From Lichenihabitans psoromatis (GTDB lineage Bacteria > Pseudomonadota > Alphaproteobacteria > Rhizobiales > Beijerinckiaceae), in contig NZ_CP036515.1 of the NCBI RefSeq assembly GCF_004323635.1, positions 62,001 to 126,000 on the forward strand: a stretch of 64,000 nucleotides of DNA, written 5' to 3'. A model generated the notes under the pieces. It saw only the letters and a program-made list of their open reading frames with translations, was not told where the DNA came from and ran no database searches. Of this stretch, positions 27,328-37,288 are shown piece by piece; within the stretch, counting starts at the first letter, position 1; each line of letters opens with the position of its first letter. The position numbers and the translations under genes were made by a program.

Positions 27328-28401
27328 TTATGGCTTGACCGACGCTGCTGGGGCAGCGGCCGCGATGGGCTTGTCAGTCGTCACAGCGGGTTGAGCCTGG
27401 TCCTCGAAATCGACCGGGACGCCCTTGCCAACCATCGAGGCGAGATCCTCGACATCCCAATTGGTCAACCGGATGCAGCCATGCGACTGAGTCTTACCGA
27501 CGAGATCGGGCTCCGGCGTGCCATGGATGCCGTAGCCCTCGTCCGACAGGTCGATCCACACGGACCCGACCGGATTGTTAGGGCCCGGCGCGATCCTGAA
27601 CGGCTTCGTCGATTTCACGCCCTTGAAGGCATATTTCGGATTGTAGGTGTAGTCCGGATTATGGGTCACGTGCACGACCGAGAATTGGCCGCTCGGTGCG
27701 GGCTTCTCCTCGCTGCCGATCGACGCGGGGTAGAAAGCCAAAAGGGCGCCATCGGCCGCGAAGGCGCGGACAGCGTGATCGGCTTTGTCGACGACGATGC
27801 GGGCGACCTTGGCCGGAGCACCGCGCTGAACGACGACTTGAGGGACCACGATTTTCACCCCAGCCTCGAGCGTGTCATGCGGATTGAGCGCTTTCAGCAA
27901 GCTCGGGCTGACATGAACCTCTTCCGACAGCATCTCGGCGATGTTGCGGTAGCCCATCCGGTCCAGCTTGGACTGCTGTTCCATCTTGGCCGGGATGCGT
28001 TTGACGAAGGGGCCCTTCGCTTCTGCAGCCGAGATGGGGCGTTCGGTCAGCACGGGCGCCGCATCGTCGCCGACGAGCTTATTCCATGTCGCTTGATCGA
28101 GGTGCCCGCTCACCGGCAATTTCATTTGTGCCTGATAGGCCGCGATGGCCTTACGGAAGTTATCGCCGTCGATCCCGTCGATCGCGCCGGGAGAGAACCG
28201 CGCCCGATCGAGCAGGACTTCGGCCTTGACGACCTCCGGGACGGGCCGTACCGACGGTTTGTCCGAAAGCGGCGAAAACGTCGCGGCATTGACGGAGTCG
28301 AGCGACACGGTCGCGGCTTTCTCAGACACGGCTGCCAGCGCCGTGGTCGAGACGAGAGTGAGACAAAACAGCAAGGATGCCGCGGAGGCTTGACGACGCA
28401 T
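27328..28401 (-). CDS. L,D-transpeptidase (YkuD) with peptidoglycan-binding domain
   Basis: 357 residues. Signal peptide (about 1-24), a PG_binding_1-like helical domain (LLDRARFSPGAIDG to GHLDQATWNKL), a LysM-like segment (VHVSPSLLKALNP), and a YkuD catalytic domain with the active-site motif SHGCIRLTNWD (catalytic Cys). It forms 3-3 cross-links or attaches proteins to peptidoglycan in the periplasm. The Ala/Pro-rich C-tail is low complexity. Monocistronic between terminators. Confidence 0.92.
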   Translation of the reverse strand: MRRQASAASLLFCLTLVSTTALAAVSEKAATVSLDSVNAATFSPLSDKPSVRPVPEVVKAEVLLDRARFSPGAIDGIDGDNFRKAIAAYQAQMKLPVSGHLDQATWNKLVGDDAAPVLTERPISAAEAKGPFVKRIPAKMEQQSKLDRMGYRNIAEMLSEEVHVSPSLLKALNPHDTLEAGVKIVVPQVVVQRGAPAKVARIVVDKADHAVRAFAADGALLAFYPASIGSEEKPAPSGQFSVVHVTHNPDYTYNPKYAFKGVKSTKPFRIAPGPNNPVGSVWIDLSDEGYGIHGTPEPDLVGKTQSHGCIRLTNWDVEDLASMVGKGVPVDFEDQAQPAVTTDKPIAAAAPAASVKP

Positions 28402-28484
28402 ATGGATAGACCTTGCTGGTTTCGCTATGAACGCGGCGGGCGGCAGCGAAGTTGCCCGAGCGTGCTACGTCTTTGTAGCGGCCG

Positions 28485-29678
28485 ATGTGTCAACGAAAGA
28501 CCGTTCCCTTGAAGATCACGCAGCTGACCCATCACGACCTCGACGGCTATGGGGCGTCGACCGTCGTCGCCTCCTATGCGGAGGTCAGCCGCGTCGTGCA
28601 TGTGCCGCGCTACTCCGATGTCGGCGGCGTGGTCGATATCGAACTGCAGCGCCTCACCCGCGCCAAAGAGCCCGAATTGCTGATCATGACCGATCTCGGT
28701 CTCGAACCGGTTGCGGTCACGTTCATCAAGGCTTTCGCGGCCATGAACCAGAAGCGGACCACGGACCAGCATCATCGGTTGATCGTGCTCGACCACCATG
28801 CCTCCTCGATCGACCAATTGGGCGCGCAGGGGCTGTTGCCGATGCCGACCCCGATGGAGGGATGGCCGAGCCTGAAGCGATTCTCACTCGACGACGAAGC
28901 GATCGTCGTCATGATCGACGACACCCGCTGCGCCACCCGCATGGCGCAGGATCACCACGCCCTCTACGCCACGACGACGCCGGAGCCCCAGGTCGCCACG
29001 GCGCTCGCGACGCTGGTCGAGGCGATCGACGCGGTCGATCTCTGGCGCAAGGATCGACCGATCTTCCGTCAAGCCCTCGTGCTCGACGAGGTGTTCTGGG
29101 ACAATGTGTCGGGATTCATTCCGCTCGACCACCCCGGCCATGACGGGTTCATCGCCCATTTGCTGCTCGGCATGGCGACCCGCCTCGGTGGCGGCGCGAC
29201 CCCGGCCGAGATCGAGCGGGAATCGGGCAGCCTTCGCGCGAGCGTGATCGACGCCATGGTGGCGGGGCAGCCCGGCGATGATCCGAGCCTGACGACCCGG
29301 ATGCGGATCGCTCCTTTGCTGGCACGCTCGCCCGCTCTGTTCCGACGGCTGAAGAATGGCGCAAAGCTATCGTTCGGCCTTGATGCCGGAACGTTTCAGC
29401 GGGTTTCAGATGCCATCATGGTGAGCGGCGATGCGCCGCTGGTCATCAACGTGCAACGGTCGGGCTCGATGTCGTTCCGCTCCAACAACGAGACGGCGCT
29501 GGAGGCGGCCCGCTTGTTTCGCGGCGGCGGCCACAAGGATGCGTCGGGCGGGCGGCTGATCAGCGGGGCGGTCTCGTCGCTGGCGGATGCGGTGGCGCAG
29601 GTGGAGCCCGTGCTCGATCCGCCAAAGCCGGATCTATCCAGCAACCCGTTCGCGGCGTTGCAGAAACTAAAGACCTGA
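28485..29678 (+). CDS. DHH-family phosphoesterase (NrnB/oligoribonuclease-like)
   Basis: 397 residues. The N-terminal DHH domain has HHDLDGYGAS and LDHHASS metal-binding motifs; the C-terminal DHHA1 part ends with GGGHKDASGGRL. Family members hydrolyse short oligonucleotides or cyclic dinucleotide products with Mn. The start is uncertain: ATG at 28485 has a weak ribosome site; a TTG at 28509 is possible. Divergent from the L,D-transpeptidase. Confidence 0.85.
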   Translation: MCQRKTVPLKITQLTHHDLDGYGASTVVASYAEVSRVVHVPRYSDVGGVVDIELQRLTRAKEPELLIMTDLGLEPVAVTFIKAFAAMNQKRTTDQHHRLIVLDHHASSIDQLGAQGLLPMPTPMEGWPSLKRFSLDDEAIVVMIDDTRCATRMAQDHHALYATTTPEPQVATALATLVEAIDAVDLWRKDRPIFRQALVLDEVFWDNVSGFIPLDHPGHDGFIAHLLLGMATRLGGGATPAEIERESGSLRASVIDAMVAGQPGDDPSLTTRMRIAPLLARSPALFRRLKNGAKLSFGLDAGTFQRVSDAIMVSGDAPLVINVQRSGSMSFRSNNETALEAARLFRGGGHKDASGGRLISGAVSSLADAVAQVEPVLDPPKPDLSSNPFAALQKLKT

Positions 29679-29780
29679 CCCGCTACATCCTCGGCTTCAT
29701 CGAACATTTGGACTAGAACCGCAGCCGGAGCCGCGACACGGTCCCGCCCTGCTCCACGCCCCGCGATTGGAACGCCACTC

Positions 29781-30173
29781 ATGCTGCACAGCGCTATCGG
29801 CCAGCTCGAACAGATCGATGGCGAGGATTATCTCATCACCAACGAAGGCGATGAGGGCTATGTGCTGTTCGGGCCTTACGAGGTTCTTGATCCGGGCAGC
29901 TATCAGGTCGAATTTTTCGCCATGCCCGGCGAGATCGATGGCAGAACCTGCTGCGTCGTCGATATCCTGAGGCGAGGCCGGACCGTGGCGGCCGAAAAGG
30001 ATTTTACGGCGGCGGACCTCATCCAGCGCAACGGCCTCATCCAGCTGCGCTTCGAGGTGATCGCGCGCGACAGCTACGAATACCGGCTGATGGCCACCGG
30101 CAGTTCGGCCCTGCGGGTCCGCTATCACCGACCGATCCGTCGCTTGCCGGATCTGGACGTCGCACCGACCTGA
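29781..30173 (+). CDS. Hypothetical beta-rich protein
   Basis: 130 residues, no signal peptide. The strand-rich pattern (YVLFGPYEVLDPGSYQVEFF, CCVVDILRRGRTV, LIQLRFEVIARDSYEYRLMA) resembles a carbohydrate-binding-like beta-sandwich, but no firm family match can be given. 102 bp after the DHH gene on the same strand. Confidence 0.6.
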   Translation: MLHSAIGQLEQIDGEDYLITNEGDEGYVLFGPYEVLDPGSYQVEFFAMPGEIDGRTCCVVDILRRGRTVAAEKDFTAADLIQRNGLIQLRFEVIARDSYEYRLMATGSSALRVRYHRPIRRLPDLDVAPT

Positions 30174-30188
30174 CCGACGAGACGCCGC

Positions 30189-30437
30189 TTACTCGGCCTC
30201 TTTCAGCGGATCGTGGACACTGACGCCCGGATCCTCGAACAGGATCGAGATCGGCGACTGACCCTGCTTCACCCTGACAACCTCGTTCGGCCCGATCGTC
30301 AACTCGACTTCGGCACCGTCCCCGAATGAAATTTTCAGGCGGCTAACTTCGCTTTCGGCCCGAATATCGGTTTGTTCGCCGGGCTGAAGCTCGAGAAGGC
30401 GGGTTTCACCGATACCGAACACGTCGCGATTGGCCAT
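30189..30437 (-). CDS. Hypothetical small protein
   Basis: 82 residues from ATG 30437 (GGGG just upstream). Alternating strands (TRLLELQPGEQTDIRA, VELTIGPNEVVRVKQGQ) suggest a small beta-barrel or cupin-like fold. Convergent with the preceding gene, whose stop is 16 bp away. Family not recognised. Confidence 0.55.
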   Translation of the reverse strand: MANRDVFGIGETRLLELQPGEQTDIRAESEVSRLKISFGDGAEVELTIGPNEVVRVKQGQSPISILFEDPGVSVHDPLKEAE

Positions 30438-30599
30438 GGTGGGGCTCCATTTGTCGGATGCGAATGCCGATGGCACCCGCAAGGGTCAAACCTGTTAGGA
30501 CGCCGCAGGGTTGGACTCAACGCCTTTTCGGCAATGGTCCCGGCGTCGATGGAACGCCCGTGTCGGGCACGCGGTTCATGACAGGTCTTGGAGGCTTCC

Positions 30600-31694
30600 A
30601 TGTTCGGCATATCAGATCGCCCGCACGGCCTGATCGTTCACTCGCAGGCGCCGTTCAATGCCGAGCCGCGCCTTGATCGCCTGCGACGATCCTTCATCAC
30701 GGCGACGGATGATTTCTACGTTCGATCGCACGGGCTTGTGCCGCATCTCGATCCGGCCTCGCATGACATCACGATCGACGGGAAGGTGGATCACCCCTTA
30801 CGTCTGACAGTTGCCGACCTCAAAGCGCAGTTCAGCCCACGCTCGGTGGTGGCGACGATGCAATGCGCGGGAAACCGCCGCGCCGATCTCCAACAGGTTC
30901 GGCCGACGTCGGGCGATCCATGGTCCGCCGGCGCGATCGGCAACGCTGAATGGACAGGCGTGTCGCTGGCGGATGTGCTGCGGGCCGCCGGAGCCGGGTC
31001 TGATGCGGCTTGGCATGTCGCGTTCGAGGCAGCCGATCTTGCCGATAACGAGGGCGCCGAGCCCGCGCCTTATGGCGTCTCGATCCCGATGCCGAAGGCG
31101 ATGTCGAACGAGGTCCTGCTCGCCTGGGGCATGAATGGTGAGCCCCTCCGGTCCGAACATGGGGCGCCGCTTCGTGTGGTCGTGCCGGGGTATGCGGGCG
31201 TGCGAAGCCCCAAATGGCTGACCTCTATTCGGGTTCAGCCCAGCCCGTCCGACGCGGTCCAGCAACGCCTCGATTATCGTCTGTTTCCGTCGCACATGCA
31301 GAAAGGCGATGACGACATCGCGTGCGGGACACCGATCAACCAGATGCCGCTCAACGCAGCCCTCTGCGAGCCAAGCGACGGAGCCGTACTGAAGCGCGGG
31401 CCAACGATGCTTCGGGGTTATGCGATCGCGACCGAACGAGCCGTCACGCGGGTCGAGCTTTCGATCGATGACGGCGCCACATGGTACCAGGCTACGATCG
31501 AACCGCACGACAGGCAGCCGTGGAGTTGGACCTTCTGGAGCGCTGAAGTGACTTTAAACCCCGGTCGCTACCAGCTTACGCTTCGGGCGTGGGACGCTGC
31601 GGGCCAGACCCAACCGTCACGGCCACATGACGTTTGGAACCACAAAGGTTATCTCAGCGCGGCATGGCATCAGGTGCGTGTCTCGGTCGAGTGA
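30600..31694 (+). CDS. Sulfite-oxidase-like molybdopterin oxidoreductase
   Basis: 364 residues, no signal peptide. The molybdopterin domain contains the Mo-ligating cysteine in TMQCAGNRR and the segment GNAEWTGVSLADVL; the C-terminal Mo-co dimerisation domain includes LRGYAIATERAVTRVELSIDDG. Related enzymes oxidise sulfite to sulfate; a cytoplasmic location is inferred from the missing leader. The ATG at 30600 follows GGAGG. No cytochrome partner is adjacent. Confidence 0.88.
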   Translation: MFGISDRPHGLIVHSQAPFNAEPRLDRLRRSFITATDDFYVRSHGLVPHLDPASHDITIDGKVDHPLRLTVADLKAQFSPRSVVATMQCAGNRRADLQQVRPTSGDPWSAGAIGNAEWTGVSLADVLRAAGAGSDAAWHVAFEAADLADNEGAEPAPYGVSIPMPKAMSNEVLLAWGMNGEPLRSEHGAPLRVVVPGYAGVRSPKWLTSIRVQPSPSDAVQQRLDYRLFPSHMQKGDDDIACGTPINQMPLNAALCEPSDGAVLKRGPTMLRGYAIATERAVTRVELSIDDGATWYQATIEPHDRQPWSWTFWSAEVTLNPGRYQLTLRAWDAAGQTQPSRPHDVWNHKGYLSAAWHQVRVSVE

Positions 31695-31802
31695 CCCCGC
31701 GTTTGGCTGGGCGACGTTCATTGCGATAACGGATCGTCTTGAGCTGTCATCGCCGCTCGTCTGCTCTGCAGAACTTAACCTAAAGCAGACGCGTTGAGGG
31801 GT

Positions 31803-34067
31803 ATGACAGACAGCGACGCGCGACCGGCTTTTGGGTCGAGTTCTGAAATCACTCGGCTTCTCGAAGCCGCTGCCCATGTCGCGGGCTGCCCAATCGCGAT
31901 TTATGCCGAGCGGAGCCCCAGTGGTTTTCGACTTACGGTCCATCCTGGCCTTGATCGTCATGATGTCGAGTTGCTCGCTTTGATCGAAGAGGCGGCCGAA
32001 AACCTCTCGAATATCTTTATCGTCGACGATCTCCATGCCGACGTTGATCGTGATCCCGCCTGTTTCGACGACCCTGCCGTCCGATTTTTCGCCGCGATCC
32101 GCCTGCTCGATCGACAAGGCGAGTGCCTCGGTGTGTTGGCGATCGCGGACGAGCGACCCCACGCCGGCCTTAGCCCCGCGCAGAGTTACGCGCTCGCGAC
32201 GCTTTCGGCGCATTTGCTCGGCTTGGTTCAACTGCGGCGACCCGATCAACGGGTTGCACCAGAACGGGCGACACGGGAGCGGTGGTCGACATCTGAGCGG
32301 CTGAGACTGCTCGAATCCGTCGTGGTCCATGCCAATGATGCGGTATTGATCACCGAAGCCAGTCCGATCGATCGTCCCGGTCCGCGGATCGTCTACTGCA
32401 ATGCCGCTTTTGAGCGAACCACCGGCTACTCAGAGGCCGAGGTTCTGGGGCTGACGCCGCGCATCCTGCAATCCGATCAGACGGATCGGGCGTCGCTCGA
32501 TCGCCTCAGACTTGCACTGCACCAATGGAAACCTGTCGAAGTCGAGCTTCTCAACACCCGGAAGGACGGAACCGTCTTTTGGGTCGAATTGAGCATCGTG
32601 CCGGTTGCCGACGAGGCCGGTTGGTTCACACACTGGATTTCTGTCCAGCGTGACGTCACCGACCGCAAGAGGGCTGAGGAAATTGCGGTCCGGGCTCGCT
32701 TGACCGAAGCTGAAAACGAAGCCTTCGAAAAAGAGATTCTGAGCCGAAAAAACGCGGAAAGAAAGCTGCGCTTCGATGCGTTTCACGACGATCTGACCAA
32801 GCTTCGCAATCGTGCGTTTTTCATGGACAGATTGACGACCGTTCTCGGACGTAAGACCAATCCTCGATCGACCTATTGTACTGTTCTGTTTCTCGATCTC
32901 AATGGCTTTAAACTTGTCAACGATAGTCTTGGCCATCGCGCCGGAGACGTGTTGCTGATCGAAACTGCCTTGCGCTTGCGAAGCTGCATTCGACCGGGCG
33001 ACACGCTATCGCGGATCGGCGGGGACGAATTTGCGATCCTGATCGAGGATACGATCGACGCCACGAGCGGCATCAGTGTGGCTCAGCGGGTGTTGAATGC
33101 CTTGAGCCGACCGGTCAAAATCGGGCACCAGGACGTCTTTTCATCGGCCAGTATCGGCATTGCGCAGTCATCGGAGCTGTTCCTGCATGCCGAAGAGCTG
33201 CTTCGAAACGCCGACATCGCGATGTATACGGCGAAGAGGGGTGGAACCGCCGGCTATGCGCTGTTTACGCGTTCCATGCATGTGGCGGCCGTCGCGGCTC
33301 TCGAAATGCAAACCGACCTCAGACAAGCCATTGGGCGTGACGAGTTCGTGCTGTTGTTTCAGCCGATCGTCGATCCTGCCTCGGCTCGCATCACGGGCAT
33401 GGAAGCGCTTGTCCGATGGCAGCATCCCGAGCGTGGGTTGATCGGGCCCGCCCAGTTCATTCCACTGGCTGAGGAAATCGGCGTGATCCGGGATCTGACC
33501 CGGTGGGTCTTGCGGGGCGCCTGCGCGCAGATGAAGGCGCTGGATGCGCGTCATGCGGGGCGAATGTTACGATTGAGCGTCAACGTGTCTGGAAATGAGC
33601 TTCTCGAGAAAGAGTTCATCCCAGAAATTCAGCAACTCCTCGACGAGACGGGCCTCGAAGCCCATCGACTTCAGCTCGAAATCACGGAAAGCGTGTTTAT
33701 TTCACGTCCGGCGGCTGTTGGACAGGTTCTCGAAAATCTCCGATCGCTTGGCATTCGCATCGCGTTGGATGATTTCGGCACCGGCTTTTCGTCGCTGAGT
33801 TACCTCGATCGCTACCCCATCGACACGATCAAGATCGATCAAAGCTTCATCGTTCGAATGCTCGCACGGGAGCGTACCCTCGCGATCGTGGAAACCATCA
33901 TCGATCTTGGGAAGACATTGAAACTCGATGTCGTCGCCGAGGGTGTCGAAAACGAAGAACAACTCGGAAGGCTCCTCGAACTCGGGTGCAGCTCCGTCCA
34001 AGGCTTCTTGTTTGCGCCCCCGATGTCCGGCTCCGCCATCGACGCATTGTTGATGGGAACGCCGTAG
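31803..34067 (+). CDS. GAF-PAS-GGDEF-EAL cyclic-di-GMP enzyme
   Basis: About 754 residues without membrane segments. GAF-like sensor (about 10-145), PAS/PAC (about 170-300), GGDEF (about 325-490) with intact RIGGDEF and an upstream RPGD I-site at the usual spacing, then EAL (about 505-750) with MEALVRWQHP, DDFGTGFSSLSYL and AEGVE. Both active sites look competent, so it could make and degrade c-di-GMP depending on the signal. A likely regulator of the PilZ-bearing BcsA. ATG 31803 lies very close to a GAGGGG. Confidence 0.93.
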   Translation: MTDSDARPAFGSSSEITRLLEAAAHVAGCPIAIYAERSPSGFRLTVHPGLDRHDVELLALIEEAAENLSNIFIVDDLHADVDRDPACFDDPAVRFFAAIRLLDRQGECLGVLAIADERPHAGLSPAQSYALATLSAHLLGLVQLRRPDQRVAPERATRERWSTSERLRLLESVVVHANDAVLITEASPIDRPGPRIVYCNAAFERTTGYSEAEVLGLTPRILQSDQTDRASLDRLRLALHQWKPVEVELLNTRKDGTVFWVELSIVPVADEAGWFTHWISVQRDVTDRKRAEEIAVRARLTEAENEAFEKEILSRKNAERKLRFDAFHDDLTKLRNRAFFMDRLTTVLGRKTNPRSTYCTVLFLDLNGFKLVNDSLGHRAGDVLLIETALRLRSCIRPGDTLSRIGGDEFAILIEDTIDATSGISVAQRVLNALSRPVKIGHQDVFSSASIGIAQSSELFLHAEELLRNADIAMYTAKRGGTAGYALFTRSMHVAAVAALEMQTDLRQAIGRDEFVLLFQPIVDPASARITGMEALVRWQHPERGLIGPAQFIPLAEEIGVIRDLTRWVLRGACAQMKALDARHAGRMLRLSVNVSGNELLEKEFIPEIQQLLDETGLEAHRLQLEITESVFISRPAAVGQVLENLRSLGIRIALDDFGTGFSSLSYLDRYPIDTIKIDQSFIVRMLARERTLAIVETIIDLGKTLKLDVVAEGVENEEQLGRLLELGCSSVQGFLFAPPMSGSAIDALLMGTP

Positions 34068-34216
34068 AACGATTGGTCGATCGACACCCGGCGGCGACCC
34101 CTCGCGGCCGCCTCTCGTGTTTTTTGGCGGCAGATCAGGTTCTCTGGAACGTGAGCAGGTCAAAGCCGTTGGCATGCAAAGCCGACGATTCTCGCGGCTG
34201 CTCGGAGCGTCCTCCC

Positions 34217-35098
34217 ATGACAGACCCGCAAACCGCCGCCCAGAAACCGACCGAGGCAGCAGCATTCGACAGTGGCCGCTTACCGAAGGCGCCCTACCAT
34301 CCCGTCTTGACAGGACAACCGGCCCTGGTCACGGGCGCAAATTCTGGCATTGGGCGAGCCGTCGCGATCGGTCTGGCGCGAGCCGGAGCAGATGTGGTCG
34401 TCAACTACGTGACTCACCCGGAGACCGCCGACGAGGTCGTGCATGAGATCGAGGCCATGGGGCGGCGCGCGATCGCGTTGAAGGCGGACGTCAGCAAAGA
34501 AGACGAGGTCGAGCGGATGTTCGCCGACGCCATCGCGCATTTCGGCACGCTCCATATCGTGGTCAGCAATGCCGGCCTCCAGCGAGACGCGGCTTTCGAC
34601 GAGATGACGTTGGATCAGTGGAACACGGTCATCGGCGTCAACCTGACGGGTCAATTTCTCGTCACGCGAGCGGCGGCACGCGAGTTCAAGAAGCGCGGCG
34701 TTATCCAAGCCGTGTCTCAAGCGGCCGGCAAAATCATTTGCATGAGCTCCGTTCATCAGGTCATTCCCTGGGCGGGTCATGTCAATTACGCGGCCTCGAA
34801 GGGTGGCGTCATGCTGCTGATGAAAAGCATCGCGCAAGAATTGGCGCCGCATTTCATTCGCGTCAACAGCATCGCGCCAGGTGCGATCCGCACCCCTATC
34901 AACACGGAGGCTTGGAACACGCCAGCAGCCTACGAGTCGCTGATGACGCTCGTGCCTTACAAGAGGATCGGTGAACCCGACGATATCGCCCAGGCGGCCG
35001 TTTGGCTGGCCTCGGATGCCGCGGATTACGTGACAGGCGCGACTTTGTTCGTCGATGGCGGCATGACGCTTTATCCAGGATTTGCGACCGGAGGCTGA
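34217..35098 (+). CDS. SDR dehydrogenase, glucose/ribitol dehydrogenase-like
   Basis: 293 residues. NAD(P)-binding TGANSGIGRA, catalytic Ser in MSSVHQ and YAASK. The ~40-residue N-terminal extension before the Rossmann fold is seen in the glucose 1-dehydrogenase-like SDR group. Likely oxidises a sugar or polyol. First gene of a same-strand run (GMC, DoxX, cupin, lactonase). Confidence 0.87.
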   Translation: MTDPQTAAQKPTEAAAFDSGRLPKAPYHPVLTGQPALVTGANSGIGRAVAIGLARAGADVVVNYVTHPETADEVVHEIEAMGRRAIALKADVSKEDEVERMFADAIAHFGTLHIVVSNAGLQRDAAFDEMTLDQWNTVIGVNLTGQFLVTRAAAREFKKRGVIQAVSQAAGKIICMSSVHQVIPWAGHVNYAASKGGVMLLMKSIAQELAPHFIRVNSIAPGAIRTPINTEAWNTPAAYESLMTLVPYKRIGEPDDIAQAAVWLASDAADYVTGATLFVDGGMTLYPGFATGG

Positions 35099-35165
35099 AG
35101 CCTTTCATCAGCGCCACGCCGATCAACAATCGGCTCCATTACCCCTTCATCTTTGGGAAGAACCG

Positions 35166-36812
35166 ATGTCCGACACCCATTACGACGTGATCATCATCGG
35201 TTCTGGCCCGGGAGGCGGCTCGGTCGCGCACCGTCTGGCGCCGACCGGGAAGCGCATTCTCATTCTCGAACGTGGCGACTACTTGCCGCGTGAGCAGGAG
35301 AATTGGAGTTCCAAGACGGTCTTCGTGGATGCCAAATATCAGACAACAGATATTTGGCATGGCCGGACCGGAGAGACGTTCCACCCGGGACTCCACTATT
35401 TCGTCGGCGGCAACTCGAAGGTCTATGGCGCGGCCTTATTCCGGCTACGCGAGCGGGACTTCGAGGAAATTCAGCATAGCGAGGGCATCTCGCCGGCTTG
35501 GCCTCTCTCCTATGCTGATTTCGCGCCCTACTACGATCAGGCCGAAACCCTGTTTCATGTCCATGGACAGGGCGGAGTCGATCCCAACGAGCCGCCGCGA
35601 ACGCAACATTATGCCTATCCGCCGGTGTCTCACGAGCCGATGATCCAAAAGCTCAGCGATGGCTTTGAACGGCAGGGCTTGCATCCGTTCCACTTGCCGC
35701 TCGGCATTTTGTTGGACGAGCGCGACGGCAAGGCGACCCCGACCAGCATCTGTATACGCTGCGATGCATTTGACGGCTTTCCCTGCCTGCTCAACGGCAA
35801 GGCTGATGCCCAAGTCATCTGTATCGATCCGACTCTTGCCCGCTACAACAATGTAAGCCTCCTGACCAACGCCTATGTGACCCGCCTCGACACCGACGCT
35901 ACCGGCAAGGTCGTGGACAAGGTGCGGGTCACCCGGAATGGGACCGAAGAGACTTATTCGTCCGATCTGGTCGTGGTGGCCTGCGGGGCCTTATCGTCGG
36001 CACTGTTGCTGCTGCGCTCCGCAAACGAGGCGCATCCGGCGGGGTTGGCCAACAGTTCGGATCAGGTCGGCCGCAACTATATGCGCCACAACCAGTCCAT
36101 TCTGATGGCACTTCTCAAGAATAAGAATACGACGGTCTTTCAAAAGACGCTGGCCGTGAGTGACTTCTACTTCAAGTCCGATGATTGGGAGTTTCCGCTC
36201 GGCTTGATTCAAATGTGCGCCAAGGCTCACGGCGAGCAGGTGCGGGGCGAGGAAGTGTCCGGCTGGCTGAGCGACTGGCTGCCCGAAACGCCATTCGATG
36301 TCCTGGCCGATCATGCGCTCGACTTCTGGCTCTCGAGCGAGGATCTACCGCTCGCGGAAAATCGCATTTTCTACGATGGTGATCGCGTGGTGCTCGATGT
36401 GCATGAGACCAACATGGAGGCGCATCGCCGCCTGCGCGACAAACTCAAGGAGATCATGCGAAAGGAGGGAGCGGCTCCGGTCCTGCTGGAACGCAAGCTG
36501 TATTTCGGGAAAGACATTCCGATCGGCGGAACCGCGCATCAGGCCGGGACGCTGCGGTTTGGCACAGATCCGGCCACATCGGTGCTGGATCTCGACTGCA
36601 AAGCGCACGACCTCGATAATCTTTATGTGACGGATGCGAGCTTCTTTCCCTCGATCGGCGCCGTCAATCCGACCCTGACCATCATCGCCAATGCGCTGCG
36701 GGTGGCCGACATTCTCAAGCGACGACTTGGTGCATCCGAAACGCCGGTCGATGAGCCCGCTTTTGGGAATAGTCGCGTTCTAGGAGAGCAGAATCAGAAA
36801 GCCGCTGCATGA
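35166..36812 (+). CDS. GMC-family FAD oxidoreductase
   Basis: 548 residues. FAD motif IIIGSGPGGGSVAHRLA at the N-terminus and the GMC C-terminal block (AHQAGTLRFGTDP, NLYVTDASFFPSIGAVNPTLTI). No signal peptide. Members oxidise alcohols and sugars. Cysteines at CIRCDAFDGFPC are conserved-looking within this bacterial subgroup. Overlaps the next gene (DoxX) by ATGA, implying coupled expression. Confidence 0.9.
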   Translation: MSDTHYDVIIIGSGPGGGSVAHRLAPTGKRILILERGDYLPREQENWSSKTVFVDAKYQTTDIWHGRTGETFHPGLHYFVGGNSKVYGAALFRLRERDFEEIQHSEGISPAWPLSYADFAPYYDQAETLFHVHGQGGVDPNEPPRTQHYAYPPVSHEPMIQKLSDGFERQGLHPFHLPLGILLDERDGKATPTSICIRCDAFDGFPCLLNGKADAQVICIDPTLARYNNVSLLTNAYVTRLDTDATGKVVDKVRVTRNGTEETYSSDLVVVACGALSSALLLLRSANEAHPAGLANSSDQVGRNYMRHNQSILMALLKNKNTTVFQKTLAVSDFYFKSDDWEFPLGLIQMCAKAHGEQVRGEEVSGWLSDWLPETPFDVLADHALDFWLSSEDLPLAENRIFYDGDRVVLDVHETNMEAHRRLRDKLKEIMRKEGAAPVLLERKLYFGKDIPIGGTAHQAGTLRFGTDPATSVLDLDCKAHDLDNLYVTDASFFPSIGAVNPTLTIIANALRVADILKRRLGASETPVDEPAFGNSRVLGEQNQKAAA

Positions 36813-37270
36813 CTTGGCTCAATCTCGTCGGTATTCCGTTCCTGATCCGGTTTTGCCTTGTTGTGCTGTTTCCGTTCAGCGCCTTGGACAAGATTTTCGA
36901 TTGGAAGGGCGCGATGAAGCAGGCGACGTCCTCCGTCCTGCCGGGCGGTCCCGTGCTGCTCGTCGTCGCGATCGTGGTCGAGCTCGTCTGCCCGATCATG
37001 GTGGTGGTCGGCTGGCACGACCGACTGGCGGCATTTCTAATCGCCGGGTTCTGCGTCGTGACGGCGGTGCTCTATCACGAATTCTGGCGTTACGGCGATT
37101 TCTGGGCCAAAGGCAACAGCCAGGGTCGGTCTCACTTTTGGGATTTCCTGAAGAATTTCGGTCTGGTCGGCGGCTTGATGCTGCTCGTCTTTTCGAGCGC
37201 GCTCTCGCCTGTGCAGGATGTCGTGGCCCATCCGCTGTCGTCGTCCCCCTATGGCATGACACAACCTTGA
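36809..37270 (+). CDS. DoxX-like small membrane protein
   Basis: 153 residues with four hydrophobic segments (LIRFCLVVLFPFSALDKIF, VLLVVAIVVELVCPIMVVVG, LAAFLIAGFCVVTAVLY, FGLVGGLMLLVFSSAL), the DoxX/DoxD topology. It may act as a quinone-linked membrane partner of the coupled GMC enzyme; this role is inferred from the 4-bp overlap only. Confidence 0.82.
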   Translation: MTWLNLVGIPFLIRFCLVVLFPFSALDKIFDWKGAMKQATSSVLPGGPVLLVVAIVVELVCPIMVVVGWHDRLAAFLIAGFCVVTAVLYHEFWRYGDFWAKGNSQGRSHFWDFLKNFGLVGGLMLLVFSSALSPVQDVVAHPLSSSPYGMTQP

Positions 37271-37288
37271 CACCGACAGGAGCCGAAC